NCBI RefSeq assembly: GCF_022953055.1 | Contig: NZ_JALJEJ010000009.1 | Span: 117,846 to 181,845, forward strand | Source: Mucilaginibacter straminoryzae | GTDB taxonomy: Bacteria > Bacteroidota > Bacteroidia > Sphingobacteriales > Sphingobacteriaceae | DNA: 64,000 bases | Direction: 5' to 3' | Part shown: positions 1 through 8,396 of the stretch, piece by piece | Layout: every line of letters begins with the position of its first letter | Position numbering within the stretch: position 1 is the first letter of the stretch | The notes under the pieces: model-generated | Told to the model about the DNA's origin: nothing | The model's input: the letters and a program-made list of their open reading frames with translations, nothing else | Database searches by the model: none | Position numbers and translations under genes: made by a program

Positions 1-824
1 GAGATATCCACAATCACCTTACCGCTTTTGATCGCATCCTTCAGGCAATCAATAAACCATTGGTCTGTAGTGGTATTTCCCGAGCCAAAAGTTTCCATTA
101 CGATACCCCTCACATCTGAATTTACAATGCTTTCCACCACTTTAGGGCTAATACCCGGATAAAGCTTCAGCACCGCTACAGAATTGTCCAGTTCTTTATG
201 AACCACCAACTCTTGATTATCATCTGCCGGGTGACGGATATCATTAATGCTGAACCTTAAGTGAACGCCGGATTCGGCAAGTATGGGATAGTTTGGCGAA
301 CGGAATGCCTCGAACTTAGAAGAGTTGTATTTGAACGACCGGTTCCCCCTGAACAGTTTGTAGTCAAAATAGATACAAACCTCGGGTACACGCGCTTTAC
401 CGTTCTTTTTAGCCTTTGCAATTTCTATAGCCGTCATCAGGTTTTCCTTCGCATCTGTCCGGATAGCGCTGATGGGTAGCTGCGAACCGGTGAAAATAAC
501 TGGCTTGGTCAGGTTTTCAAGCATAAAGCTTAAAGCAGAGGCGGTGAAGGCCATGGTATCAGATCCGTGCAGGATCACAAAACCGTCCACCTCGTTATAA
601 TGGCGTTGGATCAATTCCGCAAGCTGACTCCAGATCTCCGGGTTCATGTTCGAAGAGTCGATGATCTGATCAAAAGAGTGTACCTTGATACGACAATTCA
701 ATCTTTCAAGCTCGGGAACATTATCCATTATCTGCTCAAAATTAATTGGCTTGAGCACTTTTGTCTTTGGATCACTCATCATACCGATGGTGCCACCGGT
801 ATAAATGATCAGTATCTGGCACAT
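1..824 (-). CDS. ansA: Type I L-asparaginase, C-terminus cut by window edge
   Basis: Cytoplasmic asparaginase that hydrolyses L-asparagine to aspartate and ammonia. About 274 codons are visible of a family length near 340; the C-terminus lies beyond base 1. The N-terminus shows the nucleophile motif YTGGTIGM (residues 8-15), followed by the second catalytic motif HGSDTM and the lysine of RTDAKENL. The start is the ATG at 824-822, which gives the usual short lead (MCQILIIYTGG). It lies 51 bases downstream of tatD on the same strand and is probably co-transcribed with it. The family assignment is firm; the symbol follows the cytoplasmic type I enzymes. Confidence 0.9.
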   Translation of the reverse strand, partial: MCQILIIYTGGTIGMMSDPKTKVLKPINFEQIMDNVPELERLNCRIKVHSFDQIIDSSNMNPEIWSQLAELIQRHYNEVDGFVILHGSDTMAFTASALSFMLENLTKPVIFTGSQLPISAIRTDAKENLMTAIEIAKAKKNGKARVPEVCIYFDYKLFRGNRSFKYNSSKFEAFRSPNYPILAESGVHLRFSINDIRHPADDNQELVVHKELDNSVAVLKLYPGISPKVVESIVNSDVRGIVMETFGSGNTTTDQWFIDCLKDAIKSGKVIVDI

Positions 825-875
825 GTAATTTTCAGGTTTCGCTATAAAAATAAAAAAATCTCGTTATAATCTACG

Positions 876-1646
876 TCACACACCAAATATCCTCACCGAG
901 TTTTCGGTGGTGATACGGGCTACTGTCTCGGTATCTGTATGGTGCAGGTCAGCTATCTTCTCTGCAACAAATTTTAAATAAGAACTCTCGTTCGGCTTAC
1001 CTCTATACGGAACCGGCGTTAAATAAGGTGCATCGGTTTCTAAAACGATATAGTCTAATGAAATATTTTCCACCACCTTATCTAATCCGGAGTTTTTGTA
1101 GGTAACCACACCACCGATGCCCAGGTAAAAACCCAGACCAATTGTTTGATGCGCCTGTTCTTCGGTTCCACTGAAGCAATGAAAAATCCCGCGCAGCTTT
1201 TCAGTTTTGTTACGTTGTAGTACCTCAAAAACCTCGTCGAAAGCGTTACGGCAGTGGATCACAATCGGCAGATCAAGCTCATTCGCCCAGGCAATCTGCT
1301 GTTCAAATGCCTTTACCTGTTCTGCCAAGGTGGTTTTATCCCAGTAAAGGTCTATGCCGATCTCCCCTACTGCATATATCTTCTTTCCCGGGAGCAGGCC
1401 TTGCTTTATCTTTTCCAGTTGGGCTTCCCAGCCGGGCTTAACATCGCAGGGATGAAGGCCAAGCATGGCAAAGAAATATTGCGGATAAGCCTCTGTCAGT
1501 TGCCAGATCAGCTCTACAGATTCTGCATCCACGTTCGGCAGAAATAAACGACTTACTTTATTATCGAGGCAGCGTTGTAGCATTGCCTCTCGTTTAGCCA
1601 TATCCCTTTCATAATAGAAATGGGTATGTGTATCGGTTAACACCAT
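876..1646 (-). CDS. tatD: TatD family metal-dependent deoxyribonuclease/hydrolase
   Basis: 256-residue TIM-barrel metallohydrolase of the TatD family (3'-5' exonuclease, DNA repair/quality control; many members are poorly characterised). It shows the N-terminal TDTHTHFY metal motif, GEIGIDLYWD, PIVIHCRNA, GIFHCFSG and the C-terminal ETDAPYLTP, all family hallmarks, at the normal length. Its ATG lies four bases after a TACTTTTG -7 box that itself overlaps the T-tail of the terminator behind the upstream FKBP gene, so it may be transcribed separately as a leaderless message or by read-through. The asparaginase gene follows. Confidence 0.93.
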   Translation of the reverse strand: MVLTDTHTHFYYERDMAKREAMLQRCLDNKVSRLFLPNVDAESVELIWQLTEAYPQYFFAMLGLHPCDVKPGWEAQLEKIKQGLLPGKKIYAVGEIGIDLYWDKTTLAEQVKAFEQQIAWANELDLPIVIHCRNAFDEVFEVLQRNKTEKLRGIFHCFSGTEEQAHQTIGLGFYLGIGGVVTYKNSGLDKVVENISLDYIVLETDAPYLTPVPYRGKPNESSYLKFVAEKIADLHHTDTETVARITTENSVRIFGV

Positions 1647-1650
1647 GCTG

Positions 1651-1658
1651 CAAAAGTA
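1651..1658 (-). promoter_or_regulatory. -7 box of tatD, leaderless configuration
   Basis: TACTTTTG on the minus strand matches the Bacteroidota -7 consensus TAnnTTTG. Only four bases (CAGC) separate it from the tatD ATG, so transcription would begin at or next to the start codon. No clear -33 TTG at the ideal spacing was found. Confidence 0.55.
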
Positions 1659-1689
1659 AAAAGCCTTCTGTTTTCGCAGAAGGCTTTTT
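1658..1689 (-). terminator. Terminator after the 332-residue FKBP gene
   Basis: Perfect 13-bp stem (1658-1670 with 1677-1689) with a six-base loop, flanked by A/T runs on both sides. In the minus direction it follows the FKBP stop at 1704; its T-tail merges with the tatD -7 box. Confidence 0.8.
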
Positions 1690-1703
1690 GATAACTTTAG
1701 AAA

Positions 1704-2702
1704 TCAATTACTTTTTTTAACCGCTTTTTTGGTCGTCGTGGTTTTCTTAGTTGCCGTTTTAGTGCTCTTAACCGGCGTTTTTGAAGCGACAGGCGGTGTA
1801 TGTTTCGCAGGGAAAATCCTCACCATAATTACGTCGAATACCAGCGTACTGAAAGGCGCGATATCCTGCCCTGCACCCTGCGCACCATAAGCCAGTTTAG
1901 AAGGAATCACCAGTTTGGCTGCTGCACCTTCTGGTACCAGCATCAAGCCTTCATCCCAACCGGGAATCACCTGTCCCTGACCCAGAATAACTTTAATCGG
2001 TTGATAAACGCGATTAGGCTGTTGCAGGTTAGCTTCTTTGGCTACGGCTTCGATACTGGAATCAAACACCTTACCGTCAACAGTGCGGCCGACGTAGTTA
2101 ACCAGAACGGTATCGCCGGCAAGCGCCCGTTTACCGCTTCCTTTTTCTGCAACAGAAGTAATCATATACTTCAGGCCGGAAGGGGTAGTTTTTAACGCTA
2201 GTTTGTTATCTGCAATATATTTTTCTGCGTTAACAGATTCGCTTTGCTCCATTTTAGCAACGGCCGCTTTACGTTCGGCAATGGCCTCGTCCAGCGTTTG
2301 CACCTTTTCAATTTTTACACGGAAAATGATGTTACTGTTTACCGGTAAATAAGGCGGGCGTTCCTGCTCATGTCCTTTAAAAACAGAATCAGTAGGCACT
2401 TTAATCATTACACTATCATTTACGGCCAGCAGCGGGAATACATCCATCGGATCCAGATTATTCTGCGCCGGACCAAGCTTGATCTGCAACGGGTGACCTA
2501 CTTTATACGTGCTGAACAATACAGAATCCTTTTCTGTGGTTTGCACCATTTGCAGGGTTACAATATCATCCAGCTTTAATTTCTGCCCGTTACCTGCTTT
2601 AAGCACAACGTACGATAAGCCTTTAGGACTACGGAGGGTGGTTTGCGCTTTTACCGATACAGCGGCAAGCAGCACAAAACCAAGTATTAAATATTTCTTC
2701 AT
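1704..2702 (-). CDS. FKBP-type peptidyl-prolyl isomerase, two FKBP-like domains
   Basis: 332 residues with a Sec signal peptide (cleavage after VSVKAQ), so periplasmic. A divergent FKBP-like domain fills residues about 25-135; a canonical one spans about 175-300 with GDTVLVNYVGRTVDGKVFDSS, LGQGQVIPGWDEGL and KLVIPSKLAYG. The C-terminus (about 300-332) is a lysine/threonine-rich tail. It catalyses proline cis-trans isomerisation during folding of exported proteins. It sits 49 bases downstream of a paralogue with the same architecture, pointing to gene duplication. Start ATG 2702 gives the signal peptide directly. Confidence 0.9.
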   Translation of the reverse strand: MKKYLILGFVLLAAVSVKAQTTLRSPKGLSYVVLKAGNGQKLKLDDIVTLQMVQTTEKDSVLFSTYKVGHPLQIKLGPAQNNLDPMDVFPLLAVNDSVMIKVPTDSVFKGHEQERPPYLPVNSNIIFRVKIEKVQTLDEAIAERKAAVAKMEQSESVNAEKYIADNKLALKTTPSGLKYMITSVAEKGSGKRALAGDTVLVNYVGRTVDGKVFDSSIEAVAKEANLQQPNRVYQPIKVILGQGQVIPGWDEGLMLVPEGAAAKLVIPSKLAYGAQGAGQDIAPFSTLVFDVIMVRIFPAKHTPPVASKTPVKSTKTATKKTTTTKKAVKKSN

Positions 2703-2714
2703 ATCAGAATCAAT

Positions 2715-2746
2715 AACGGCCGCAAGTAGCTTTTACTGCGGCCGTT
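2715..2746 (-). terminator. Hairpin between the two FKBP genes
   Basis: 10-bp perfect GC-rich stem (2715-2724 with 2737-2746) with a 12-base loop. There is no strong T-run on the minus strand, so it may attenuate or stabilise rather than fully terminate. Confidence 0.5.
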
Positions 2747-2751
2747 TCAAA

Positions 2752-3729
2752 TTATTTTTTCTCTGCCTGTGGTTGTGCCGGTGGCAACGCAGGTTGCTGT
2801 GGCTTCGGCGCGTTAGGATTTGGGTGAACGATGTTAACTACCTCTACATCAAACGCCAGCGGTGTGTAAGGGCCAATGATCTGGTAACCTTGCTGCCCGT
2901 AACCCAGGCTTGAAGGGATCACCATGGTAGCTTTAGCTCCTTTATTCAACAGCATTAAGCCTTGCTCCCAGCCTTTGATCACCGCGTTTTGGCCAAGTGG
3001 CAAACGGATAGGCTGATAAGGGTTCATTGGGTTAAGCTTACCTGCCTTTTCGGCTTCGCTCTTTATATTGGTATCAAATACTTTACCGTTCAGGAACTTA
3101 CCTACATAGCTGATCACTACGGTATCACCTTTTGCAGGAGTTGGGCCAACACCAGGTTTGGTAATTTTATAATATAAACCAGAATCGGTTTTAGTAGCGT
3201 CGATCTTATTATCGGCAAGATATTTCTTGATCTTCGCCGGTTCGGCAGTTTTCAGTTTCTCAGCTTCGCCTTTAAAGTAAGCATCCACACGGCCTGCAAA
3301 CACCTGGTCGTTCAGCTTACCTTTTTGAATTACCTTGTCAATCTTTACTTCGTAAACAAAGTATTTGCCTTTGAAGCCCGGAGGTTTAGGTAAGCCTTTT
3401 TTGAACAAAGAATCTGCATTGATTTTTACTACTGCGCTATCACCTTCGCTCATTTTCATCAGTACAGAATAAATATCGCCTTTAAACTGTAATTTCTGAG
3501 GCATCGGGAAGCTATAAGGGCGTCCGGAATCGTAGCTGCTTGAAAGCACAGAATCGCCATCTGTTTTGGTAACAACGTCGATGCTTACAAAATCGCCACC
3601 CTGGATAGCAGGGCCGCCTTTATCGGTAACGATGTTATAAAGTACGCCATCATCACCCTTCTTAAATCCGCCGCCGCAGCTGGCAAGGCCAAGCGCTGCA
3701 ACCGCTAAAAACATGAAGTGTTTTTTCAT
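2752..3729 (-). CDS. FKBP-type peptidyl-prolyl isomerase lipoprotein
   Basis: 325 residues. The N-terminus is a lipoprotein signal (LAVAALGLASCGGG, lipid-attachment Cys about 18). Residues 25-135 are a degenerate FKBP-like half; the canonical FKBP domain is about 180-300 (GDTVVISYVGKFLNGKVFDTN, LGQNAVIKGWEQGL, MVIPSSLGYG). The tail after 300 is proline/glutamine rich. It probably acts as a membrane-anchored foldase. It is a paralogue of the next gene downstream and lies 16 bases after nrnA, so it is likely in the same transcript. Confidence 0.9.
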   Translation of the reverse strand: MKKHFMFLAVAALGLASCGGGFKKGDDGVLYNIVTDKGGPAIQGGDFVSIDVVTKTDGDSVLSSSYDSGRPYSFPMPQKLQFKGDIYSVLMKMSEGDSAVVKINADSLFKKGLPKPPGFKGKYFVYEVKIDKVIQKGKLNDQVFAGRVDAYFKGEAEKLKTAEPAKIKKYLADNKIDATKTDSGLYYKITKPGVGPTPAKGDTVVISYVGKFLNGKVFDTNIKSEAEKAGKLNPMNPYQPIRLPLGQNAVIKGWEQGLMLLNKGAKATMVIPSSLGYGQQGYQIIGPYTPLAFDVEVVNIVHPNPNAPKPQQPALPPAQPQAEKK

Positions 3730-3745
3730 CTGATTAATTTCGATT

Positions 3746-4756
3746 TTATTGTATTAAAAGTGTTTTATATTCGGGTAAGATAGATTTGAATTTGGCCACA
3801 ACTTCGGTAAGGCTATCATCTGAATGCCCACCGGCTGCATTGCGGTGGCCGCCGCCGTGGAAATATTTCTTACAGATCTCGTTCGCCGGGAATTCGCCGG
3901 TTGAGCGCAGCGACAGTTTCACACGATCCGGCCGTTCTACGATGAACGCAGCCAGCCTGATACCCGTGATAGAAAGCGCATAGTTTACAATGCCCTCGGT
4001 ATCGCCGGTGGTAATATGATATTTTTCAAGTTCGGCACGTGTTACAGTGATCAGCGCCGTGTTATATTCAGCAAATACTTCGAGTTTATCTGCAAGGCAA
4101 TGGCCCAGAAAACGCAAACGGTTTTCTGTTGCACTATTGTATACCAATTCGTGAATGCGCCAGTTAACCGCACCGGCATCTATCAGGTCTGCAACGATAC
4201 GGTGTACGGAAGCTGTTGTGGTAGGGAACCGGAACGAACCAGAGTCGGTCATGATGCCGGTATACAGACATGTTGCCACATCTTTATTAATCAGTCTGGG
4301 CAGGTTAAGCTCCCTGGTCACTAACTCATACACTAACTGCGCAGTGGCACTGGCATTAATGTTCCAGTAACGGAAATCATCAAAATCCTGCGGATCCAGG
4401 TGATGATCGATCATTACCTTCAATGCCTTGCTTTCGCCCACCCTGTCGCCTACCTCATTGATGCGCGAAAGCGCGTTGAAATCCAGGCAAAAGATCAGGT
4501 CTGCTTCAGCAATAAGCCGGTCGCTTTCTGCAGGCTTTTCTGTATAGATGATTACACTGCCGTTGCCGGGCAGCCAATCAAAAAATACGGGATAATCTGT
4601 CGGGGTAATTACGGTTGCGTGGTGCCCTAACTGAATTAAACAGTTGTACAAACCCAGCGAAGAACCAATGGCATCGCCATCGGGCTTGTGATGAGTGGTA
4701 ATGACTATTTTTTTAGGTTGCTTTAATAGTTCAGAAAGCGCAGCAATATCTAACAT
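3746..4756 (-). CDS. nrnA: DHH-family oligoribonuclease / pAp phosphatase
   Basis: 336-residue DHH-DHHA1 phosphoesterase. It degrades nanoRNA and dephosphorylates 3'-phosphoadenosine 5'-phosphate; family members serve this role where orn is absent. Visible motifs: HHKPDGDAIGSSLG (metal site, near residue 21), the MIDHHLDP signature (DHH) and the C-terminal GGGHRNAAGG (DHHA1). Length is normal. It heads the minus-strand cluster nrnA-FKBP-FKBP-tatD-ansA and is divergent from ndk across a 119-bp intergenic promoter region. Confidence 0.93.
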   Translation of the reverse strand: MLDIAALSELLKQPKKIVITTHHKPDGDAIGSSLGLYNCLIQLGHHATVITPTDYPVFFDWLPGNGSVIIYTEKPAESDRLIAEADLIFCLDFNALSRINEVGDRVGESKALKVMIDHHLDPQDFDDFRYWNINASATAQLVYELVTRELNLPRLINKDVATCLYTGIMTDSGSFRFPTTTASVHRIVADLIDAGAVNWRIHELVYNSATENRLRFLGHCLADKLEVFAEYNTALITVTRAELEKYHITTGDTEGIVNYALSITGIRLAAFIVERPDRVKLSLRSTGEFPANEICKKYFHGGGHRNAAGGHSDDSLTEVVAKFKSILPEYKTLLIQ

Positions 4757-4774
4757 CAGTTAAAAACAGAATTG

Positions 4775-4782
4775 CAAAGCTA
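4775..4782 (-). promoter_or_regulatory. -7 box of the nrnA operon
   Basis: TAGCTTTG on the minus strand fits TAnnTTTG and ends 18 bases before the nrnA ATG (short leader, about 14 bases). It is divergent from the ndk promoter. The -33 element is not clear. Confidence 0.6.
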
Positions 4783-4848
4783 ATTAAATAAATTAAATAG
4801 CCGCTATGAATATTTGAAGTAAAGGCTTTAGTTCTCAGGTTAAAACAG

Positions 4849-4856
4849 TACTTTTG
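4849..4856 (+). promoter_or_regulatory. -7 box of ndk
   Basis: TACTTTTG, a full match to TAnnTTTG; a TTT-rich -33-like element lies 19 bases upstream (4827-4829). The ATG of ndk is 20 bases downstream. Confidence 0.7.
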
Positions 4857-4875
4857 CCGCAATTTTTTGAACATC

Positions 4876-5295
4876 ATGGAAACCAACAAAACATTTACAA
4901 TGATAAAACCGGATGCTGTAGCCAATGGCCATACCGGTGCTATTTTAGACCAGATCATTAAGGCTGGCTTCAGCGTTAAAGCGATGAAGTTAACTTCACT
5001 CAGCACTGAAAAAGCCGGACAGTTCTACGCTATCCACAAAGAGCGCCCGTTCTTTAACGACCTGGTAAAATTCATGACCAGCGGACCTATCGTTGCTGCT
5101 ATTTTAGAAAAAGAAAATGCGGTAGAAGATTTCAGAAAACTGATCGGTGCAACAGACCCGAAAAAAGCCGAAGAAGGTACCATTCGTAACAAGTTTGCAG
5201 AATCTATCGAAGCTAACGCTGTGCATGGTTCAGACTCTGATGAAAACGCTGCGATAGAAGGAAGCTTCTTCTTCTCTGCTTTCGAGAGAGTGTAA
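4876..5295 (+). CDS. ndk: Nucleoside diphosphate kinase
   Basis: 139 residues. It transfers the gamma phosphate of ATP to NDPs through a phospho-histidine; cytoplasmic. Motifs: FTMIKPDAVANGHTG at the N-terminus, MTSGPIVAAIL, RKLIGATDPKKAEEGTIR and the active-site NAVHGSDS. The ATG at 4876 is preferred over the in-frame TTG at 4867 because it gives the usual METNKTFTMIKPD start. It is monocistronic, between its own promoter and a perfect palindromic terminator. Confidence 0.97.
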   Translation: METNKTFTMIKPDAVANGHTGAILDQIIKAGFSVKAMKLTSLSTEKAGQFYAIHKERPFFNDLVKFMTSGPIVAAILEKENAVEDFRKLIGATDPKKAEEGTIRNKFAESIEANAVHGSDSDENAAIEGSFFFSAFERV

Positions 5296-5323
5296 CTTTT
5301 TACTTAAAGATAAATGTGATTTT

Positions 5324-5351
5324 ACAGGCAGTTAACTGCCTGTTTTTTTTT
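5324..5351 (+). terminator. ndk terminator
   Basis: 20-base perfect palindrome (5324-5343) followed by a run of nine T. Classic intrinsic terminator 28 bases after the ndk stop. Confidence 0.9.
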
Positions 5352-5472
5352 GTTATAAGATTGGATTTCTTAGTTGCTATTGATACTTTAGCAAGTACGA
5401 ATAGGACAACACTAAACCAATAATCTTTACGCTCAAAAAATAATTGTCTAATAAACTTCAATAAAGGCTCCG

Positions 5473-5679
5473 ATGAACAATAGTTTGCTCAAAACCATGC
5501 TAAGATATGTGCTGTATGTGGTTACGATCCCGGTAATTCTGCTGGGAAGTTTCGAGCTGTTTATCAACCACCCCGAAGTGCAGCTGGCTTTTTGGGTGCC
5601 GGGTATTGTACTGATTGCCTACTCGGTAATCCGTGATGACTTTTATGCGCGTAACTTTAAATTGCTTAAAGGAAAATAA
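5473..5679 (+). CDS. Small two-helix membrane protein, unknown function
   Basis: 68 residues. Two hydrophobic segments (about 10-28 and 36-54) separated by a short polar loop (NHPEVQ), with a basic C-terminus (FKLLKGK), so probably an inner-membrane protein. No family recognised. Its last 14 bases overlap the end of dciA on the opposite strand. No TAnnTTTG box is evident upstream. Codon use resembles the neighbours, which supports it being real, but function is unknown. Confidence 0.6.
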   Translation: MNNSLLKTMLRYVLYVVTIPVILLGSFELFINHPEVQLAFWVPGIVLIAYSVIRDDFYARNFKLLKGK

Positions 5680-5956
5680 GCTCTTCTACCAGGTTGCTTT
5701 CTGCCCGCTCGTTTATCTTTTCGATAATCTGGCCTCTGATGAGCATTAACTCGTTTTTGATAACAGATGATTCTATCCGAAGGAAAAGTTTCCTATCGCG
5801 GATAAAAAGTTCTTTTGTGCGGTTAGCTACCGGTTTCCCCACCAGTTCCGGCCAGAGGGAAACAATACTGGTTTCGTCAAAACGGCGCTTGATCTTGTAA
5901 ACCTGCATCATTTGTGCAATGGCATCTTTTAACAGCTTATCGTTAGACTTGCGCAT
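5666..5956 (-). CDS. dciA: DciA-like (DUF721) protein, probable replicative helicase loader
   Basis: 96 residues matching the DUF721/DciA family: conserved VSLWPELVGKPVANRTKEL followed by a KLFLRIESSVIKNEL segment. DciA proteins load or assist the DnaB helicase in bacteria lacking DnaC/DnaI. The start ATG overlaps the last 14 bases of recF, so it is translationally coupled with recF, the usual pairing in this phylum. Identity from motif and context; helicase loading is inferred from the family. Confidence 0.85.
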   Translation of the reverse strand: MRKSNDKLLKDAIAQMMQVYKIKRRFDETSIVSLWPELVGKPVANRTKELFIRDRKLFLRIESSVIKNELMLIRGQIIEKINERAESNLVEELIFL

Positions 5957-7049
5957 GTGCTTCTCCTCCTGTTACTTCAAATAGTTTAAAATCCACATTT
6001 ATTTCTTTGAAAACGGCTGCCACCCGTTCTTTACTGGTATCGGTAATAAATACCTGGCCAAAGTCCTGGTGCGAAACCATCTGCATCAGCTTGGTAATCC
6101 GCAACTGATCTAATTTATCAAAAATATCATCCAGCAACAGCAGCGGTTTAAAGCCTTTCTGCTGGTAAAGGAAAGAATACTGTGCCAGTTTCAATGCAAT
6201 CAGGAATGACTTCTGCTGCCCTTGTGACCCGAATTTCTTCATCGGCATGCCATGAATTTCAAAAGCCAGATCGTCGCGATGGATACCTGCTGTGGTCCGT
6301 TGCAGTATGCGGTCTTTATCTGCAGTTTGCTGCAACAGGTTTTCAAAATCATTATCCAGCAACTGCGACTCATATACTAAAGACACTTGCTCTGCTCCGT
6401 TACTGATGTACGCATAGTGCTGATCAAACACCGGTGTAAAGGTATCCATAAACGCTTTACGCTTGGCGTAAATACCCTTGCCATAATCTACCAGTTGCTC
6501 GTCGTAAATTTCCAGCAGGCTTTTATCGTAACGGCCGCTCTCGCTCATCCGTTTCAGCACGGCATTGCGGTTCAGTAATACTTTATTGTAAGCAATCAGT
6601 TCGTCCAGGTAACGGTTATCCGTTTGCGAGATGACGTTATCAATAAACCTGCGCCGCTCTTCGCTGCCTTCAATAATAATACTGACATCATACGGAGAGA
6701 TCATCACCAGAGGATATAGTCCGATATGATCTGCCAGCCGCTGGTATTCTTTTTTATTACGTTTGAACTGCTTCTTCTGATTGCGCTTTACCGAACAGGC
6801 TACCGTATCCGACTGGCCGTTGCGTTCAAAAGCACCGCTGACGATAAAAAAATCTGTCCCCTGTTTAATCTGCTGGCTATCTATCGCATTAAAATAACTT
6901 TTACAAAGCGAAAGGTAATGTATGGCGTCCAGCAGGTTGGTTTTACCTGCACCATTATTACCTGTAAAAGCATTTACACCGGGGCTGAAATCGAAAGAGC
7001 CTTCGGTATAATTCTTAAAATTGATAACAGATAACTGCTGCAGATACAT
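5943..7049 (-). CDS. recF: DNA replication/repair protein RecF
   Basis: 368-residue SMC-like ATPase that loads RecA at gaps with RecO/RecR. Walker A GNNGAGKTNLLDAI (near residue 35), MISPYDVSIIIEGSEERRRFID in the middle, signature GSQGQQKSFLIALKLAQ and Walker B PLLLLDDIFDKLD at the C-terminus. The ATG at 7049 (MYLQQLSVINFKNY) was chosen over an upstream in-frame GTG at 7070 because RecF normally begins directly with this strand. It is followed by overlapping dciA. Confidence 0.95.
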   Translation of the reverse strand: MYLQQLSVINFKNYTEGSFDFSPGVNAFTGNNGAGKTNLLDAIHYLSLCKSYFNAIDSQQIKQGTDFFIVSGAFERNGQSDTVACSVKRNQKKQFKRNKKEYQRLADHIGLYPLVMISPYDVSIIIEGSEERRRFIDNVISQTDNRYLDELIAYNKVLLNRNAVLKRMSESGRYDKSLLEIYDEQLVDYGKGIYAKRKAFMDTFTPVFDQHYAYISNGAEQVSLVYESQLLDNDFENLLQQTADKDRILQRTTAGIHRDDLAFEIHGMPMKKFGSQGQQKSFLIALKLAQYSFLYQQKGFKPLLLLDDIFDKLDQLRITKLMQMVSHQDFGQVFITDTSKERVAAVFKEINVDFKLFEVTGGEAHAQV

Positions 7050-7133
7050 AACGGGTTTCAAAGTTAGCACATCGTCGTGGTGTTTAACGAGCCGTAGCGG
7101 TAAAATAAGTATAAGTATTTAACTTAAAAGCTA

Positions 7134-7163
7134 TTGTATAGAATTTTGAAAAGCGTATTTTTG
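7134..7163 (+). promoter_or_regulatory. Consensus Bacteroidota promoter for the TPR-ribH operon
   Basis: TTG (7134-7136), 19-base spacer, TATTTTTG (7156-7163). Exact match to the -33/-7 arrangement. The ATG follows 21 bases later. Confidence 0.8.
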
Positions 7164-7184
7164 CACTCCTAATTTAAAATTGAA

Positions 7185-7865
7185 ATGTCAAATACTCAGG
7201 CTAACACCAAAGTAGAGAATAATCAGAAGACCGATTTTGTACAGACCGGAAAATTTGTGCGCGAGAACCAGAAGAGCTTATTATTTATAGTTGGCGCTGT
7301 TTTGGCGTTGATTGTAATCTACTTTGTTTATCAGAAAGTATACCTGGCCCCAAGGGAAACCAAGGCTGCCGACCAAATGCACGTAGCCCAGGATTTCTGG
7401 AACAAACATGATTGGGACAAAGCCATTAAAGGCGATGCCGGTTACCCTGGTTTCGAAAAGATTGTTGCCGAGTATAGCAATACCAAAGCTGCTAACCTGG
7501 CTTACTACTACCTGGGTGTAGCTTACTTAAACAAAGGCGAATACCGCAAAGCGATCGACAGCTTCACTAACTTCCGTGGCGACGATGGTATGCTTGCTGC
7601 AGAAGCACTGGGCAGCACCGGCGATGCTTATGTAGAGTTGAAAGATTACGACAAAGCAGCTACTTATTTCAAAAAAGCTTCAGATAAAGCAAACAATAAA
7701 TTCCTATCTCCATTTTATCTAAAAAAGCTTGGTTTAGTTTACGAGGCACAAAAAGACAACAAGTCTGCATTGGAAGCCTATAAAAAGATCAAGACTGATT
7801 ATAGCGAAAGTACAGAAGGGCAAAATATCGACGAATATATTGCCCGTGTAGAGGCAAAAATATAA
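7185..7865 (+). CDS. Membrane-anchored tetratricopeptide repeat protein (YfgM-like)
   Basis: 226 residues. A soluble N-terminal 30 residues, one transmembrane helix (about 31-50, LLFIVGAVLALIVIYFVY), then TPR units (AYYYLGVAYLNKGEYRKAIDSF, GDAYVELKDYDKAATYFKKA, LKKLGLVYEAQKDNKSALEAYKKI). The topology resembles YfgM, an ancillary subunit of the Sec translocon, but that function is not shown here. Its stop codon overlaps the ATG of ribH (TAATG), so the two are translationally coupled; this pairing is common in the phylum. Confidence 0.85.
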   Translation: MSNTQANTKVENNQKTDFVQTGKFVRENQKSLLFIVGAVLALIVIYFVYQKVYLAPRETKAADQMHVAQDFWNKHDWDKAIKGDAGYPGFEKIVAEYSNTKAANLAYYYLGVAYLNKGEYRKAIDSFTNFRGDDGMLAAEALGSTGDAYVELKDYDKAATYFKKASDKANNKFLSPFYLKKLGLVYEAQKDNKSALEAYKKIKTDYSESTEGQNIDEYIARVEAKI

Positions 7866-8368
7866 TGGCGACACAGTTAAAAAACCTGTCTGATTTTTCT
7901 GATACCGAAGTTCCATCCGCTGCGCCATACCGCTATGGTATTGTAACGGCAGAATGGAATACACAAATTACCAATGCACTGTTTGAAGGCGCCTATCAAA
8001 GCCTGATTAACCATGGTGCATTGGCCGATAATATTTTTCCTTACGCTGTTCCCGGCAGTTATGAATTAATTTCTGGCGCAGACCTGTTATTAAGAAATAT
8101 TGTTAACTTAGATGCAGTAATTTGTCTCGGTTGTGTAATACAGGGCGAAACAAGGCACTTTGACTTTATTTGTAATGCTGTAGCCAACGGTTTAAGCAAT
8201 GTTTCCATTAAACATAACAAACCGGTAATATTTGGCGTATTAACGGTAGATAATTTACAACAAGCTATAGACCGCTCCGGCGGTAAGCACGGCAATAAAG
8301 GAGACGAAGCTGCGGTTACCGCCATTAAAATGGCAGACATGGCGGCAAGCTTCAGAAATTTAATTTAA
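7865..8368 (+). CDS. ribH: 6,7-dimethyl-8-ribityllumazine synthase
   Basis: 167 residues. Penultimate step of riboflavin synthesis: condenses the pyrimidinedione with dihydroxybutanone phosphate. Motifs: GIVTAEWNTQITNALFEGA, VPGSYELISGADLLL, VICLGCVIQGETRHFDFIC (with the catalytic His at RHFDFI), KPVIFGVLTVDNLQQAIDRSGGKHGNKG and AAVTAIKMADM. The ATG shares one base with the stop of the TPR gene. Normal length. Confidence 0.97.
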   Translation: MATQLKNLSDFSDTEVPSAAPYRYGIVTAEWNTQITNALFEGAYQSLINHGALADNIFPYAVPGSYELISGADLLLRNIVNLDAVICLGCVIQGETRHFDFICNAVANGLSNVSIKHNKPVIFGVLTVDNLQQAIDRSGGKHGNKGDEAAVTAIKMADMAASFRNLI

Positions 8369-8396
8369 CCTTATTGCACCACGAAAACAGAAGTAT

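Noticed and set aside
4867..4878. TTG start for ndk three codons upstream
   Set aside because: The ATG at 4876 gives the family-typical N-terminus and suits the promoter distance.
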